Source: a bacterium
GTDB lineage: Bacteria; Bacillota; Bacilli; Lactobacillales; Streptococcaceae
DNA length: 64,000 nt
Direction: 5' to 3'
Assembly: GCA_905221235.1 (NCBI GenBank)
Contig: CAJNCJ010000005.1
Location: forward strand, 57,034 to 121,033
The position numbers and the translations under genes were made by a program. This document shows, piece after piece, positions 22,588 through 32,103 of the stretch; the stretch's first letter is position 1, and each line of letters opens with the position of its first letter. The notes under the pieces are model-generated. The model searched no databases. It had not been told where the DNA came from and saw nothing but the letters and a program-made list of their open reading frames with translations.

Positions 22588-23477
22588 ACTTCCACCCCTG
22601 ATTCTAGTTTAAAGATTTCATCGATTGTTGGCGCTTGTTGGTCAAAGGTTGCGATATATTGCCCTTGAGTCAAGATTGGGAAGAGTTCCCTTCCAGCGCT
22701 CTCATCCTCCAAGATCAATTTCCAGCTGCCTTGTTTGGTCAAGCTCACCTGTTTGACATGAGGAAGGTTTTCCAATTCTTCCTTGCTTCGTTCACTTGAA
22801 ACAAAGAGACGCGTTTTCCCGTATTGATTGCGGACATCCTGAACCGGCCCATGCAAGACCACACGGCCATCTCGAATCATCAAAATATCGTCACAAAGTT
22901 CCTCAACGTTGGTCATGACATGGTCAGAAAAGATAATGGTTGCTCCGCGCTCTTTTTCCTGAAAAATGACCTGTTTGAGCAATTCTGTATTGACTGGGTC
23001 CAAACCACTGAAAGGCTCATCCAAGATAATCAAATCTGGTTCATGAATCAGAGTAATAATGAGCTGAATCTTCTGCTGATTTCCTTTTGACAGACTCTTA
23101 ATTTTATCTGTCAGCTTTCCTTTCACTTCCAACTTCTTCATCCATTGAGGGAGTTTTTCCTTGACCTCCTTGGCATCCATACCTTTTAGAGTCGCCAAGT
23201 AACGAACTTGCTCAAGGACTGTCAATTTAGGCATCAGACTGCGTTCTTCAGGCAGATAGCCAATCCGAGCATAGGTTTCCTGACGGATATCCTGCCCATC
23301 CAGACTGATTTCTCCTTGGTATTCTAAAAATTTCAAAATACTGTGGAAAATCGTTGTTTTCCCAGCACCGTTTTTCCCGACTAGTCCCAAAATACGACCT
23401 GGTCGCGCTTGAAAGTCAATACCAAACAAAACTTGCTTGGATCCAAAACTTTTCTCTAGATTTCTTACTTCTAGCAT
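22584..23477 (-). CDS. ABC exporter ATPase (NatA-like)
   Basis: A 297-residue ATPase. Walker A is GKNGAGKTT, the signature is LSKGNQQKI (N in place of the second G), Walker B is LIILDEPFSGLD and the switch His is in FSDHVM. The C-terminal 80 residues form a small extra domain found in DrrA/NatA-type proteins. It is the first gene of a two-gene operon with the permease. The signature change LSKGN is common in this exporter subgroup and does not suggest loss of activity. Confidence 0.92.
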   Translation of the reverse strand: MLEVRNLEKSFGSKQVLFGIDFQARPGRILGLVGKNGAGKTTIFHSILKFLEYQGEISLDGQDIRQETYARIGYLPEERSLMPKLTVLEQVRYLATLKGMDAKEVKEKLPQWMKKLEVKGKLTDKIKSLSKGNQQKIQLIITLIHEPDLIILDEPFSGLDPVNTELLKQVIFQEKERGATIIFSDHVMTNVEELCDDILMIRDGRVVLHGPVQDVRNQYGKTRLFVSSERSKEELENLPHVKQVSLTKQGSWKLILEDESAGRELFPILTQGQYIATFDQQAPTIDEIFKLESGVEV

Positions 23478-23681
23478 CTTTCACCTCCGAAATGTCTTTC
23501 ACTCATTATACTCTTTTTTGATAGCCTTTACAATGATTTCTGTCCATTTTTATCATCCTCATTTTAGAAAAAAATCTTAGGGTACTTTGAGTTATGAGTA
23601 CATTATACACTGGTAAACTCCAATTTATCTTCTCTGTTCCTCAACTGTCTATTTTTGATCCTGAATTGTTATTTGAAAAGC

Positions 23682-23706
23682 AAAAATCCACCCCAAAGGA
23701 TGGATT
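23682..23706 (-). terminator. Terminator of the pheS-pheT operon
   Basis: AATCCATCC and GGTGGATTTTT form a stem on the minus strand 7 bp past the pheT stop. Confidence 0.8.
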
Positions 23707-23712
23707 GATGAT

Positions 23713-26118
23713 TTAACGCACTTCTGCATTGACCTTTTCTTCGAGCGAAGCTTGGATTTTTTCCATGTAGCGTGCGACTTCTTCGTCCGTTAAGCTATCT
23801 TCTGGATTTTGGAAAGTCAAGCTATAAGCCATTGACTTCATACCAAGTCCCAATTTTTCGCCTGAGAAGACGTCAAAGAGTTTGATATCTGTCAAACGTT
23901 TTACGCCTGCAGCTTGGATCGCGTCCACAACTTCTTGGTTAGTCACTTCTGCCTTGAGGAGAAGAGCAACGTCACGGCTGACTGCTGGGAATTTGGTGAT
24001 TTCCACAAATGGATTAGCAGGTTGAAGCGCAGTTTCGATGGCTGAAAGGTTGAGCTCAGCTACATACGTTTCTGGAATATCGTAAGCCTTAGCAGTGACT
24101 GGATGCACTTGACCAAGGAAACCAAGAACTTGGTCACCGAGTGAAATCATAGCTGTACGACCTGGGTGGAGGCTTGCAATCTCAGTCGTAGCTGTATAGG
24201 TCACTGCAAGTCCCAAGCGAGTAAAGAGCGCTTCTAGGATTCCCTTAGCATAGAAGAAATCAACTAGAACTGCTGCTGTTTGGAAATCTTTTTCAGCAAC
24301 CAAGCCTGTCAAGGCAAAGGCAAAGCTGTTGATTTCATTTGGAAGTTCTTCTTTTGGATTGCCTGTTTGTTCAAAGACTTTTCCAATCTCGTAAAGGGCC
24401 AAGTTTTTATTCTTACGAGCCACGTTGTAAGCCACCGTATCAAGGATACCAGAAATCATATTTTGACGGAGGACAGAACGGTCCACTGTCATTGGCCACA
24501 TGAGTTCAGTAAGGTTGCTTGGTTGAGCCGTAAACTCAACTGCTTTTTCAGGAGTTGTTAGAGCATAGGTGATGATTTCTGTCAAACCTGCTCCTTCAGC
24601 AATCGTACGAACTTGACGGCGGAGTTTTTGTGTAGCTGTCAATTCACCAGCTGTACCATCATCTTTTGGAAGGCTGGTTGGCAAGCGGTCATAACCATAG
24701 ATACGAGCGATTTCTTCAAAGAGGTCTGCCTCGATTGTGATATCCCAACGACGGCGTGGGACGCTGACTGTAAAGCTGTCTGCATTTCCAGAAAGACCAA
24801 AGCCAAGACGACGGAAGACGTCTTCTACATCCGCGTAAGAAAGTTCTGTACCAAGGACACGGTTAACATCAGCAAGAGTTGAAGAAACTTCCACATCAGA
24901 GGTATCAAGTTCACCCGCTGAAACGATACCCTTACGCACAGTCGCACCTGCAAGCTCTGCAATCATGCTAGCTGCCGCATCAAGAGCTTCGTTAACAGTT
25001 GCCACATTGATCCCTTTTTCAAAGCGAGAAGATGACTCAGAACGAAGGTTGAGGCGACCACTAGTCTTGCGGATTGATTTGCCATTGAAAACAGCCGCTT
25101 CAAGGACAACACGACTAGATTTTTCAGAGATTTCTGTAGCCTCTCCACCCATAACACCTGCAAGGGCAACTGGCTTGTCTGCGACAGTGATAACTAGATC
25201 AGTTTCTGCAAGTTCTCGCTCTTCACCGTCCAAGGTCACTAATTTTTCACCAGCACGCGCTTCACGTACACGGATGTCACTCCCTTCAAAGGTATCCAAG
25301 TCAAAGGCGTGCATTGGTTGACCAAAGTAGAGAAGGATGTAGTTGGTCACGTCCACTACGTTATTGATTGGACGGATTCCTTCGTTCATGAGAAGGTTTT
25401 GCAACCATTGTGGACTTGGTGCGATAGTCACATTGTCCAAGATACGAGCTGCATAGTAAGGCGCCTTGTCTGTCTCAATGCCCACAGAAAGAGCATCTGC
25501 TGCAGCTTGGTCAGTTTCTGAAAGAGTAAATTCTTTAAAGTTGACTGCCTTATCATAGATGGCTGCCACTTCGTGAGCCACTCCACGCATAGAAAGGGCA
25601 TCTGCACGGTTTGGTGTGATAGAAAGTTCGATGATTTCATCATCCAAGTCTAGGTATGAGAAGACTTCCTCACCTGGAACGGCATCTTCAGGTAAAATTT
25701 GGATGCCATCTGCGAATTCCTTTGGCACAACTGAGTCAGAAATTCCCAATTCGCCAAGCGAACAGATCATCCCAAGTGACTCAAGACCGCGGATTTTCCC
25801 TTTTTTGATCTTGTAATTGTCAGCGATGCGAGCTCCTGGAAGAGCCACCATAACCTTGATACCAGCACGCACATTTGGGGCACCACAGACGATTTGATGG
25901 GCTTCTTCTTCGCCAACGTTAACCTGACAAACATGGAGGTGAGTTTCTGGCACATCTTCGCAAGACAATACCTCACCGACGACAATTTTCGAGAGACCAG
26001 CAGCAGGTGATTCGACACCTTCTACCTCGATCCCTGTAGTTGACATTTTTTCAGCCAACTCTTGTGATGGCACATCAATGTCCACCAATTCTTTTAACCA
26101 TTTATAAGATACAAGCAT
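23713..26118 (-). CDS. pheT: Phenylalanyl-tRNA synthetase beta subunit
   Basis: A complete 801-residue beta chain. In order it shows the N-terminal OB-fold EMAP-like domain (about 40-155), the B3/B4 editing domain that removes mis-charged Tyr-tRNA, the B5 domain, the class II-like core and the C-terminal ferredoxin-like anticodon-binding domain ([25 protein letters not shown]). It forms an alpha2-beta2 enzyme with PheS. An acetyltransferase gene separates it from pheS, the same order as in S. pneumoniae. Expression depends on the T-box upstream of pheS. Confidence 0.97.
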   Translation of the reverse strand: MLVSYKWLKELVDIDVPSQELAEKMSTTGIEVEGVESPAAGLSKIVVGEVLSCEDVPETHLHVCQVNVGEEEAHQIVCGAPNVRAGIKVMVALPGARIADNYKIKKGKIRGLESLGMICSLGELGISDSVVPKEFADGIQILPEDAVPGEEVFSYLDLDDEIIELSITPNRADALSMRGVAHEVAAIYDKAVNFKEFTLSETDQAAADALSVGIETDKAPYYAARILDNVTIAPSPQWLQNLLMNEGIRPINNVVDVTNYILLYFGQPMHAFDLDTFEGSDIRVREARAGEKLVTLDGEERELAETDLVITVADKPVALAGVMGGEATEISEKSSRVVLEAAVFNGKSIRKTSGRLNLRSESSSRFEKGINVATVNEALDAAASMIAELAGATVRKGIVSAGELDTSDVEVSSTLADVNRVLGTELSYADVEDVFRRLGFGLSGNADSFTVSVPRRRWDITIEADLFEEIARIYGYDRLPTSLPKDDGTAGELTATQKLRRQVRTIAEGAGLTEIITYALTTPEKAVEFTAQPSNLTELMWPMTVDRSVLRQNMISGILDTVAYNVARKNKNLALYEIGKVFEQTGNPKEELPNEINSFAFALTGLVAEKDFQTAAVLVDFFYAKGILEALFTRLGLAVTYTATTEIASLHPGRTAMISLGDQVLGFLGQVHPVTAKAYDIPETYVAELNLSAIETALQPANPFVEITKFPAVSRDVALLLKAEVTNQEVVDAIQAAGVKRLTDIKLFDVFSGEKLGLGMKSMAYSLTFQNPEDSLTDEEVARYMEKIQASLEEKVNAEVR

Positions 26119-26194
26119 AATTTAGTTCTCCAGAATGACAGTTGTCACTCTAGTTCTTTTCCTTTCCTATCATTTCAATAGAAGAATCATCTTC

Positions 26195-26704
26195 TTACCT
26201 TAATTTCTTTTTCAGTAACCAATCCGTATCTACTTTTTGACCAACCATAAAATGATGTTGGCTAAATTTTTCAAAACCATATCGATTATAAAATGCTTGA
26301 GCTTTTGTATTATGCTCCCAAACACCTAGCCAAGCCCAGGAAAAACCATTTTTTTCGGCAAGTTCCAGAGCGAATTCAAACAGTTGCTTACCTAGTCCAA
26401 ATCCTTGGAATTTTTGTAGCACATAGAGGCGTTGAATTTCAAAAGCATCCTCTAATTTTCTCTCAGTCTGAGCACTTCCCCAGTTGACTTTAAAAAAACC
26501 AGCTATCTCCTCTTCATGCATAATGAAATAGGTTTCGGATTCTGGATTTTCCAACTCAGTTGACAAAACTCTCAGACTATAAGCCTCTTCAAAGTATTCC
26601 TGTAACTGCTCTTCCGTATTATCATGAGCAAATGTTTCACAAAAGGTTTGTTTGGCTATTTTAGCCAACACCTCAACATCTGCCATTTCTACTTTACTAA
26701 TCAT
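26195..26704 (-). CDS. GNAT-family N-acetyltransferase inside the pheST operon
   Basis: A 169-residue GNAT protein. QRLYVLQKFQGFGLGKQLFEFALELAEKNG contains motif A with the Q/R-x-x-G-x-G/A pyrophosphate loop for acetyl-CoA, and ERYGFEKFSQHHFMVG-like motif B follows near the C-terminus. Its start overlaps the pheS stop by 1 bp (TAATG), so it is translated together with pheS. The substrate is unknown. The same gene sits between pheS and pheT in pneumococci. Confidence 0.88.
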   Translation of the reverse strand: MISKVEMADVEVLAKIAKQTFCETFAHDNTEEQLQEYFEEAYSLRVLSTELENPESETYFIMHEEEIAGFFKVNWGSAQTERKLEDAFEIQRLYVLQKFQGFGLGKQLFEFALELAEKNGFSWAWLGVWEHNTKAQAFYNRYGFEKFSQHHFMVGQKVDTDWLLKKKLR

Positions 26705-27750
26705 TATTTAAACTGCTCTGAGAAGCGGACATCTCCTTGGTAGAATCCACGGATATCGTTGATTCCATAACGGAGCATAGCTACACGCTCTTGTCCAAGA
26801 CCAAAGGCAAATCCAGAGTAAACAGTCGCATCGATACCACTCATTTCAAGGACGCGTGGGTGAACCATACCAGCACCCATAATTTCGATCCAACCTGTTT
26901 TCTTACATACGTTACAGCCTTCTCCACCACACTTGAAGCAGGAAACATCCACCTCAACAGATGGCTCTGTGAATGGGAAATACGATGGACGCAGACGGAT
27001 CTGACGCTCTTCACCAAACATCTTTTGGACAATCAACTGAAGCGTTCCTTGAAGGTCTGCCATAGAGATGTTTTTCCCAACGACCAAACCTTCGATTTGG
27101 TGGAACTGGTGGCTATGGGTCGCATCGTCCGTATCACGACGGAACACACGCCCTGGTGAGATCATTTTCAAAGGACCTTTAGAAAAATCATGAGCATCCA
27201 TAGCACGCGCCTGAACTGGAGACGTGTGGGTACGAAGTAAGATTTCTTCTGTGATATAGAATGTGTCCTGCATATCACGGGCTGGGTGGTCTTTTGGAAG
27301 GTTCATACGTTCAAAGTTATAGTAGTCTTGCTCCACTTCAAAACCATCCACGACTTGGTAACCCATCCCAATAAAAATATCTTCGATTTCCTCACTGGTT
27401 TGTGTAAGGACATGACGGTGACCAGTCGCAACTGGACGACCTGGAAGTGTCACATCAATGCTCTCACTAGCTAATTGTGCAGCGACTTTCTTTTCTTCCA
27501 ATAGCTTAGCTGTTTCTTCAAAAGCAGCTGTCAAGACATCACGCGCTTCATTGACGTGTTTCCCAATAATTGGACGCATCTCAGCAGAAACATCTTTCAT
27601 CCCTTTGAGGATTTCAGTGAGCGAACCCTTTTTACCAAGGACAGAGACACGCAAGTCTTGCATCTCTTTTTCATTTTCAGCAGTAATCTGCTTCAAGCTA
27701 GCCAGCGTTTCTTCGCGAAGCGCTTTTAATTGTTCTTCAATAGTTGACAT
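26704..27750 (-). CDS. pheS: Phenylalanyl-tRNA synthetase alpha subunit
   Basis: A 348-residue catalytic chain. The N-terminal coiled coil (about 1-90) binds tRNA. Class II motifs follow: [58 protein letters not shown] (motif 2) and [17 protein letters not shown] (motif 3). The Cys-rich loop [17 protein letters not shown] may bind zinc. The start MSTIEEQLK at 27750 follows GGAGGAATT. The frame stays open upstream to 27831, but that part is the T-box terminator region and not protein. Confidence 0.97.
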   Translation of the reverse strand: MSTIEEQLKALREETLASLKQITAENEKEMQDLRVSVLGKKGSLTEILKGMKDVSAEMRPIIGKHVNEARDVLTAAFEETAKLLEEKKVAAQLASESIDVTLPGRPVATGHRHVLTQTSEEIEDIFIGMGYQVVDGFEVEQDYYNFERMNLPKDHPARDMQDTFYITEEILLRTHTSPVQARAMDAHDFSKGPLKMISPGRVFRRDTDDATHSHQFHQIEGLVVGKNISMADLQGTLQLIVQKMFGEERQIRLRPSYFPFTEPSVEVDVSCFKCGGEGCNVCKKTGWIEIMGAGMVHPRVLEMSGIDATVYSGFAFGLGQERVAMLRYGINDIRGFYQGDVRFSEQFK

Positions 27751-27784
27751 AATTCCTCCATCAGTCGCTCGTAGATAAAAAGAA

Positions 27785-27985
27785 AACCACATGCCAAAAA
27801 CTCCACTCGGAGCGTTGACACGCGGTACCATCCGTTTTCATCTGACAAGTCAGACCTTCATTTCTAAATCCATGCGCAAGTGAATTCACCCAGCTTTCAT
27901 ATAGAGAGCTTGCAGTCACGGCTCTCCTCCCTGATATACTTCCCTTGAGTTACTAGTCTTGCAGATTTCTATTCAATTACTACAT
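27785..27985 (-). promoter_or_regulatory. T-box leader of pheS (Phe specifier)
   Basis: On the minus strand GGATGGTACCGCGTG is the conserved T-box bulge sequence that pairs with the uncharged tRNA end. AGGGAGGAGAGCC belongs to stem I. GAATTCACTTGCG in the 3' half of stem I contains TTC at the specifier position, agreeing with tRNA-Phe. The terminator CGCTCC-GAGT-GGAGTTTTT follows. Uncharged tRNA-Phe would raise pheS-GNAT-pheT transcription. Confidence 0.9.
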
Positions 27986-28014
27986 AGTTTATCAGATTTT
28001 TAGTTAAAAAACAA
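27986..28014 (-). promoter_or_regulatory. Promoter of the T-box/pheS transcript
   Basis: TTGTTT (28009-28014), 17-bp spacer, TAAACT (27986-27991) on the minus strand. Confidence 0.6.
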
Positions 28015-28020
28015 GTTAGA

Positions 28021-28500
28021 TTAGACTAATTTCAATATAAAACTCGTTCCTTTTTCTGTTGCTCCATCTTCCACAAATCCAAGCGACTTGAAACACCTCC
28101 TAGAAGCATGATTGTAGGTGTAGATTTCCTTGACTTTCAATTCTTTCCATCCTTTTACTCGAGCCAATTCAATCAAAGTACTTAGAACCTTTTTCCCAAT
28201 CCCTCGATGTTGGTAAGCGGGATTCCCAATCACAATGGGGAGATTATCCTGAGATAGTGTAACATCCCCAATTGGAAACCATTCTCCCTTCTCCTTGACT
28301 TCAATCCAAAAAAGCTCACCATGCTGATCCAAATAGGAATACATAGCTTCCAAGGCCGCTGGACTGTAAGGTCTCTTCACACCATCTACGAGGTAAACCA
28401 AGTTCACATCCTGATACCAAGCCAAAGCTTCCTCACAATGATTGACCTTATAATAAGGAACAAGACGCAGTGCATTATCTATTTGTAGGGTCTGTTTCAT
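28021..28500 (-). CDS. GNAT-family N-acetyltransferase
   Basis: A 159-residue acetyltransferase with the acetyl-CoA loop GNPAYQHRGIGKKVLSTLIELA and a C-terminal SLGFVEDGATEKGTSFILKLV strand. YTYNHASRRCFKSLGF is motif B. It overlaps the preceding gene by 26 bp, so the two are one unit. The substrate is unknown. It is not closely similar to the GNAT protein of the pheST operon. Confidence 0.85.
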   Translation of the reverse strand: MKQTLQIDNALRLVPYYKVNHCEEALAWYQDVNLVYLVDGVKRPYSPAALEAMYSYLDQHGELFWIEVKEKGEWFPIGDVTLSQDNLPIVIGNPAYQHRGIGKKVLSTLIELARVKGWKELKVKEIYTYNHASRRCFKSLGFVEDGATEKGTSFILKLV

Positions 28501-28894
28501 CTGCTTTCCTTTTCAATAAGAGAGTTGCTGCTTGGTTAAAACCATCACACCAGTTATACCATTTTGCTTCATACTCATCTTGAGGTAAGATATGATTTTT
28601 TAAATCCAGAACAGAGTAGATTTTTCTTTCTTCGCAGGCTTGCGCATAGAGATGATATAGTTCATCACCACCATCTCTATCCCACTCAGCAGAAATCGTA
28701 TCCCGACCCGCCAATAAAGCCTGATAAGCCCTGTGATGCCCATCTGTAATCAACAAGTAATCTCCGAACGCAAGAATACTGATTGGAGCAACATTGATTA
28801 TTTCTGCCGACTGATAAAGTGTCTGGATGCCTGCTAGTTTCTTTTCTGATAAGTATAGTTGAGTCGGATGGAGAGCTTTTATGTTGACTTTCAT
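28475..28894 (-). CDS. Small protein with a ParB-like GHHR motif
   Basis: A 139-residue soluble protein. The segment SAEIINVAPISILAFGDYLLITDGHHRAYQALLAG has the form of a ParB/Srx-type nucleotide-binding fold (DG-H-H-R-x-x-A), and the C-terminal half is helical. Such stand-alone ParB-like proteins act as kinases or nucleases in some cases, but nothing here fixes the activity. It overlaps the following acetyltransferase gene by 26 bp, an unusually long overlap that suggests coupled translation. Confidence 0.65.
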   Translation of the reverse strand: MKVNIKALHPTQLYLSEKKLAGIQTLYQSAEIINVAPISILAFGDYLLITDGHHRAYQALLAGRDTISAEWDRDGGDELYHLYAQACEERKIYSVLDLKNHILPQDEYEAKWYNWCDGFNQAATLLLKRKADETDPTNR

Positions 28895-28921
28895 TTCTTT
28901 CTCCTCAAGGGAATTTGATAC

Positions 28922-29572
28922 TCACTTCTGCTTACCTTTAAATCTCCATTGGAAGCGTAGCTTGTCATAGAAGGGAAATTCGATAAACAAGACTCCCAAG
29001 CCCACACAGAGACTGGCAAGAACGTCTGATGGATAGTGAACTCCCAGATAAACCCTTGATACCAGCACACTGACTAGGTAGAGACCAAGAATAATTTGCA
29101 CGACTTTTCTCCAGACTGGATTTTTAATCCGTTGACCGAGAATGACAATCAGAGAGCCAACCATCAAGGTTACAGCCAGAGAATGTCCACTTGGAAAAGA
29201 AAATCCCTTCTCCTCTACCAAGTGTAAGATATCTGGCCGTGAGCGCTGGTAGATGTTTTTAAAAGTCACGATTAAAAGAGCTGTCAAAGCCAGATTTCCC
29301 AGCATGAAGAAACTTTCTATCTTCCATCGCTTACGATAAAAGACAAAAGCTGTAATGACAACCCAAGTGATAATCACTGGAATATCAATCAAGCGTGTAA
29401 TGGCACTGAAAAGAGTAGTCAAGTAATCTGGCAAATCTCCTCGAACGGCAGTCTGTATCGGTTGGTCAAAACCGACCAGCGTTTCAGGGTAAAATTTGAC
29501 CATGTAGCCAAGAATAACGAAAAGTAAAAGGGCAAAACTGCCCTTCATTAAAAATGTTTGTTTATCTTTCAT
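28922..29572 (-). CDS. PAP2-family membrane phosphatase
   Basis: A 216-residue membrane phosphatase with six helices. The three PAP2 motifs are NIYQRSRPD, FSFPSGHS and SRVYLGVHYPSDV, with the catalytic His in the second and third. Likely substrates are undecaprenyl pyrophosphate or phosphatidylglycerol phosphate. It overlaps ribU by 11 bp and is therefore read from the FMN-controlled promoter, a pairing also seen in pneumococci. A link to riboflavin uptake is not obvious. Confidence 0.88.
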   Translation of the reverse strand: MKDKQTFLMKGSFALLLFVILGYMVKFYPETLVGFDQPIQTAVRGDLPDYLTTLFSAITRLIDIPVIITWVVITAFVFYRKRWKIESFFMLGNLALTALLIVTFKNIYQRSRPDILHLVEEKGFSFPSGHSLAVTLMVGSLIVILGQRIKNPVWRKVVQIILGLYLVSVLVSRVYLGVHYPSDVLASLCVGLGVLFIEFPFYDKLRFQWRFKGKQK

Positions 29573-30125
29573 AATGTTTTAAGGTTGGTTTCAAGAGAAT
29601 ATACAACAACCAGAATGAAACGGAAAAGATTACACCTTCAATCAAGTTAAAAGGCAATACCATGGTCATTAGGTAGTTGGACAGTCCCAAAATTTTTCCA
29701 ATATCAAAGTTAGCAAACTTAGCGTACAAAGGAACAGCATAAACATAGTTGAGAACCAACATAGCCACGGTTAAACCAATAGTCCCAGCTAGAGAGCCTA
29801 GTAGGAAACGAAGAGTTGTCCGTTCCTTTTTCCAAATCAAAGCAAATACGATGACAAAAACTCCCAAAGCTACGATATTCATCGGCAAACCAATGTAAGT
29901 ATTCACTCCCTGGCTGTTAAGAAGCAATTTCAAGAGTGAGCGAAGCAAGAGAACTCCTAGAGCAGCAGGCAAATCCATGACCACCAGACCAACAAGGACT
30001 GGCAAGATACTAAATTCTATCTTGAGGAAGGACGCCGCTGGCAAAAGCGGAAAGTCAAAGTACATCAGCACAAATGAAATGGCTGATAGAATTGCAATGG
30101 TCGAAAGTCGACGTGTGTTTGTCAT
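29562..30125 (-). CDS. ribU: Riboflavin ECF transporter S component RibU
   Basis: A 187-residue membrane protein with six helices (MTNTRRLSTIAILSAISFVLMYFDFPLLP...). The N-terminal helix has the A-x-x-x-A-type motif used to dock on EcfT. The FMN riboswitch upstream shows that its substrate is riboflavin or a related flavin. It works with the shared EcfAA'T module encoded elsewhere. The ATG at 30125 follows GGAGGAACCTGTT; the start five codons earlier has no ribosome-binding site. Confidence 0.93.
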   Translation of the reverse strand: MTNTRRLSTIAILSAISFVLMYFDFPLLPAASFLKIEFSILPVLVGLVVMDLPAALGVLLLRSLLKLLLNSQGVNTYIGLPMNIVALGVFVIVFALIWKKERTTLRFLLGSLAGTIGLTVAMLVLNYVYAVPLYAKFANFDIGKILGLSNYLMTMVLPFNLIEGVIFSVSFWLLYILLKPTLKHYER

Positions 30126-30290
30126 AACAGGTTCCTCCAATTTTCTATAAAATCAGAAGAAGTTAGAAAGGATTTTTCTATCTATTCTCACTTTTTATAT
30201 CCCAAATCTTCCCTCTCACTCTATTAAGGAAATTCAAGCAAGCGGTTACAGTTTAGCTATAAATCTATCAGAACAGACAAAGCTATTCTT

Positions 30291-30518
30291 TCGTCTTCTC
30301 CCATCCAGACTATACTGTCGGTTGTGGAATCTCACCACATCAGCTTGCGCTCGCGGACTTCTTTAAAGAGAAGGAAATAGAGATTTTTCTTTTAGACTAG
30401 GCGACAAGCTGTAGGCATAACTTCTGGTTAGGCAAAGCTTGTCAACAAAGTATAAAAGGAAAAGATCATTTCCTAGTTAAAGTCACCGCCGGTCGGGAAT
30501 CACACCCTGCCCTGAAGA
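30291..30518 (-). promoter_or_regulatory. FMN riboswitch (RFN element) of ribU
   Basis: On the minus strand all RFN landmarks are present: TCTTCAGGGCAGGGTG, ATTCCCGACCGGCGGT, AAGTCCGCGAGCG, TGGTGAGATTCC and ACCGACAGTATAGTCTGGAT. The variable arm between the second and third is long (about 120 nt). FMN binding would lower ribU-PAP2 expression. The 30126-30576 gap holds only this element. Confidence 0.95.
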
Positions 30519-30576
30519 CTCTTTTATCATAACAAAAAACGCTTGCAAGCGCAAGCATTTTGTTCATTTTCATTTT

Positions 30577-31080
30577 TTATTTCAATTTATCCACTTCATA
30601 GGTATGAACAAGCTCAAGTCCTGCAAAATTCTGCTGACGAAGAGCCTCGTAGACAATCATGCAGACGGTATTCGACACATTTAGACTGCGGACATGTTCA
30701 TCATTCATGGGAATACGGAGAGCCTTTTCAGGATGTTCGCGCATAAAGTCCTCAGGCAAGCCCTTGTCTTCGCGTCCAAAGAGAAAATAATGGTCTTCGT
30801 CAGTCGATAAATCTACCTCAGAATACACGTTCTCAGCAAATTTTGAGATCAGATAGAGTTTGCCCTTCATCTGAGACATGAAATCCTCCAAACTCTCGTA
30901 AAAATAAATCTCTAGCTTATCCCAATAATCCAATCCAGCTCGCTTCATCTTGCGGTCGTCAATAGGAAAGCCCATTGGCTTGATGATGTGGAGGGGAGAA
31001 TTGGTCGCAGCGCAAGTACGCGCGATATTGCCTGTATTTTGTGGAATTTGAGGTTCAAATAATACAATGTGATTTGTCAT
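30577..31080 (-). CDS. trmL: tRNA (cytidine/uridine-34-2'-O)-methyltransferase TrmL
   Basis: A 167-residue SPOUT methyltransferase. [25 protein letters not shown] is its N-terminal signature, [17 protein letters not shown] the second motif, [12 protein letters not shown] and [27 protein letters not shown] form the knotted SAM site. It 2'-O-methylates the wobble base of tRNA-Leu species. The start at 31080 (MTNHIV) is chosen because GGAAGCAAGTC precedes it; the longer frame runs into the leader. A consensus promoter and a terminator-like hairpin lie upstream. Confidence 0.93.
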   Translation of the reverse strand: MTNHIVLFEPQIPQNTGNIARTCAATNSPLHIIKPMGFPIDDRKMKRAGLDYWDKLEIYFYESLEDFMSQMKGKLYLISKFAENVYSEVDLSTDEDHYFLFGREDKGLPEDFMREHPEKALRIPMNDEHVRSLNVSNTVCMIVYEALRQQNFAGLELVHTYEVDKLK

Positions 31081-31105
31081 GACTTGCTTCCTTTTACCAT
31101 TGCAA

Positions 31106-31239
31106 AAAAATAGCCACACTGCCCGGAGTCAAGCTCAGCAAACAGCGTGGTTAAGGCATCGTTAACTTACCTCACAACAGGTTTGAAGTAAATCAGCGAA
31201 ACTACTTTCTTAGTATAACACTTTCAGAATCATTGTCAA
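31106..31239 (-). ncRNA. Leader or small RNA with terminator upstream of trmL (unclassified)
   Basis: On the minus strand TTGACA (31233-31238), a 16-bp spacer and TATACT (31211-31216) form a strong promoter. About 100 nt later, CCACGCTGTTTG pairs over 12 positions (with G-T pairs) with CGGGCAGTGTGG, followed by seven T. The terminator lies 25 bp before trmL. Either a small RNA ends here or this is an attenuator that controls trmL. I do not recognise the class. Confidence 0.6.
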
Positions 31240-31272
31240 TAGAAACGACTTGATTTTTTCAATTTTTTCAAG

Positions 31273-32103
31273 CTATTTCCAAGGGTTGTAAAATCGTCCG
31301 TGATTCTGCAAGATAAGTAGTAAACTAGCTACTAAAAACAAGGCTGCCAAGAGCAAGGTAAGATAATCACCTTTTTTCAAGGCCTGATAACTATACCAAG
31401 TCCGTTTTTTCTCTTTTCCAAAGCGGCGAAGCTCCATGGCAGTCGCGATGGTATCAATGCGTTCTAACGAGCTAAAAATCAAGGGTGTAATAATGCGCAG
31501 ATTGCCTTTGATTCGTTGCATAAGAGAAGCTTTCTTGGATAATTCCATCCCACGCGCTTCCTGAGACATCTTGATAGTAAAGAATTCTTCCTGCAAATCT
31601 GGAATATAGCGCAAAGTCAGGCTGACTGAATAGGCAATCTTGTAAGGCACACCAATTTGATTTAAACTAGAAGCAAACTGACTAGGATGAGTTGTCATCA
31701 AAAAGATAATAGCCAGAGGAATGGTGCAAAGGTACTTAATAGCCAAATTTAGCAGATAAAAGAGCTCCTGGCTGGTTAGAGTGTAGGCACCGATTCCCTG
31801 CCAAATCACACTTCTCTCTCCGTAAAGTCCAACCCCATACTCGGGAGAAAAGAGATAGACCATCAAGACATTTAAAACGGCAAATACCGTCGCAAAAACG
31901 GCCACAAAGGAAACATCTTTAAAGCGGATTTCTGACAAATAAAGGAGAAAGACCGAAAAGATGGCAATCAGAACAAGCAGTCTGGTATCATAGCTAATCA
32001 TAGCCGCCAATGATACGAGAATGAAAAAGAGGAGTTTACCAGCGCCTGACAAGCGATGAATCACAGTATCTCTATGCTGGTAACCGATTAATTTAGCTTG
32101 CAT
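31273..32103 (-). CDS. ECF transporter T component (CbiQ-like)
   Basis: A 276-residue membrane protein with about five helices. The cytoplasmic coupling region has two Ala-Arg-Gly-type motifs: [11 protein letters not shown] and [10 protein letters not shown], which dock into the ATPase grooves. It overlaps the ATPase gene by 16 bp. The subunit set (T, fused A-A and a UPF0397 S component) forms a dedicated (group I) energy-coupling-factor importer, distinct from the shared module used by RibU. Confidence 0.9.
   Translation of the reverse strand: MQAKLIGYQHRDTVIHRLSGAGKLLFFILVSLAAMISYDTRLLVLIAIFSVFLLYLSEIRFKDVSFVAVFATVFAVLNVLMVYLFSPEYGVGLYGERSVIWQGIGAYTLTSQELFYLLNLAIKYLCTIPLAIIFLMTTHPSQFASSLNQIGVPYKIAYSVSLTLRYIPDLQEEFFTIKMSQEARGMELSKKASLMQRIKGNLRIITPLIFSSLERIDTIATAMELRRFGKEKKRTWYSYQALKKGDYLTLLLAALFLVASLLLILQNHGRFYNPWK

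Noticed and set aside
27751..27831. N-terminal extension of PheS
   Set aside because: The bases form the T-box antiterminator/terminator region; the real start has a proper ribosome-binding site at 27750.
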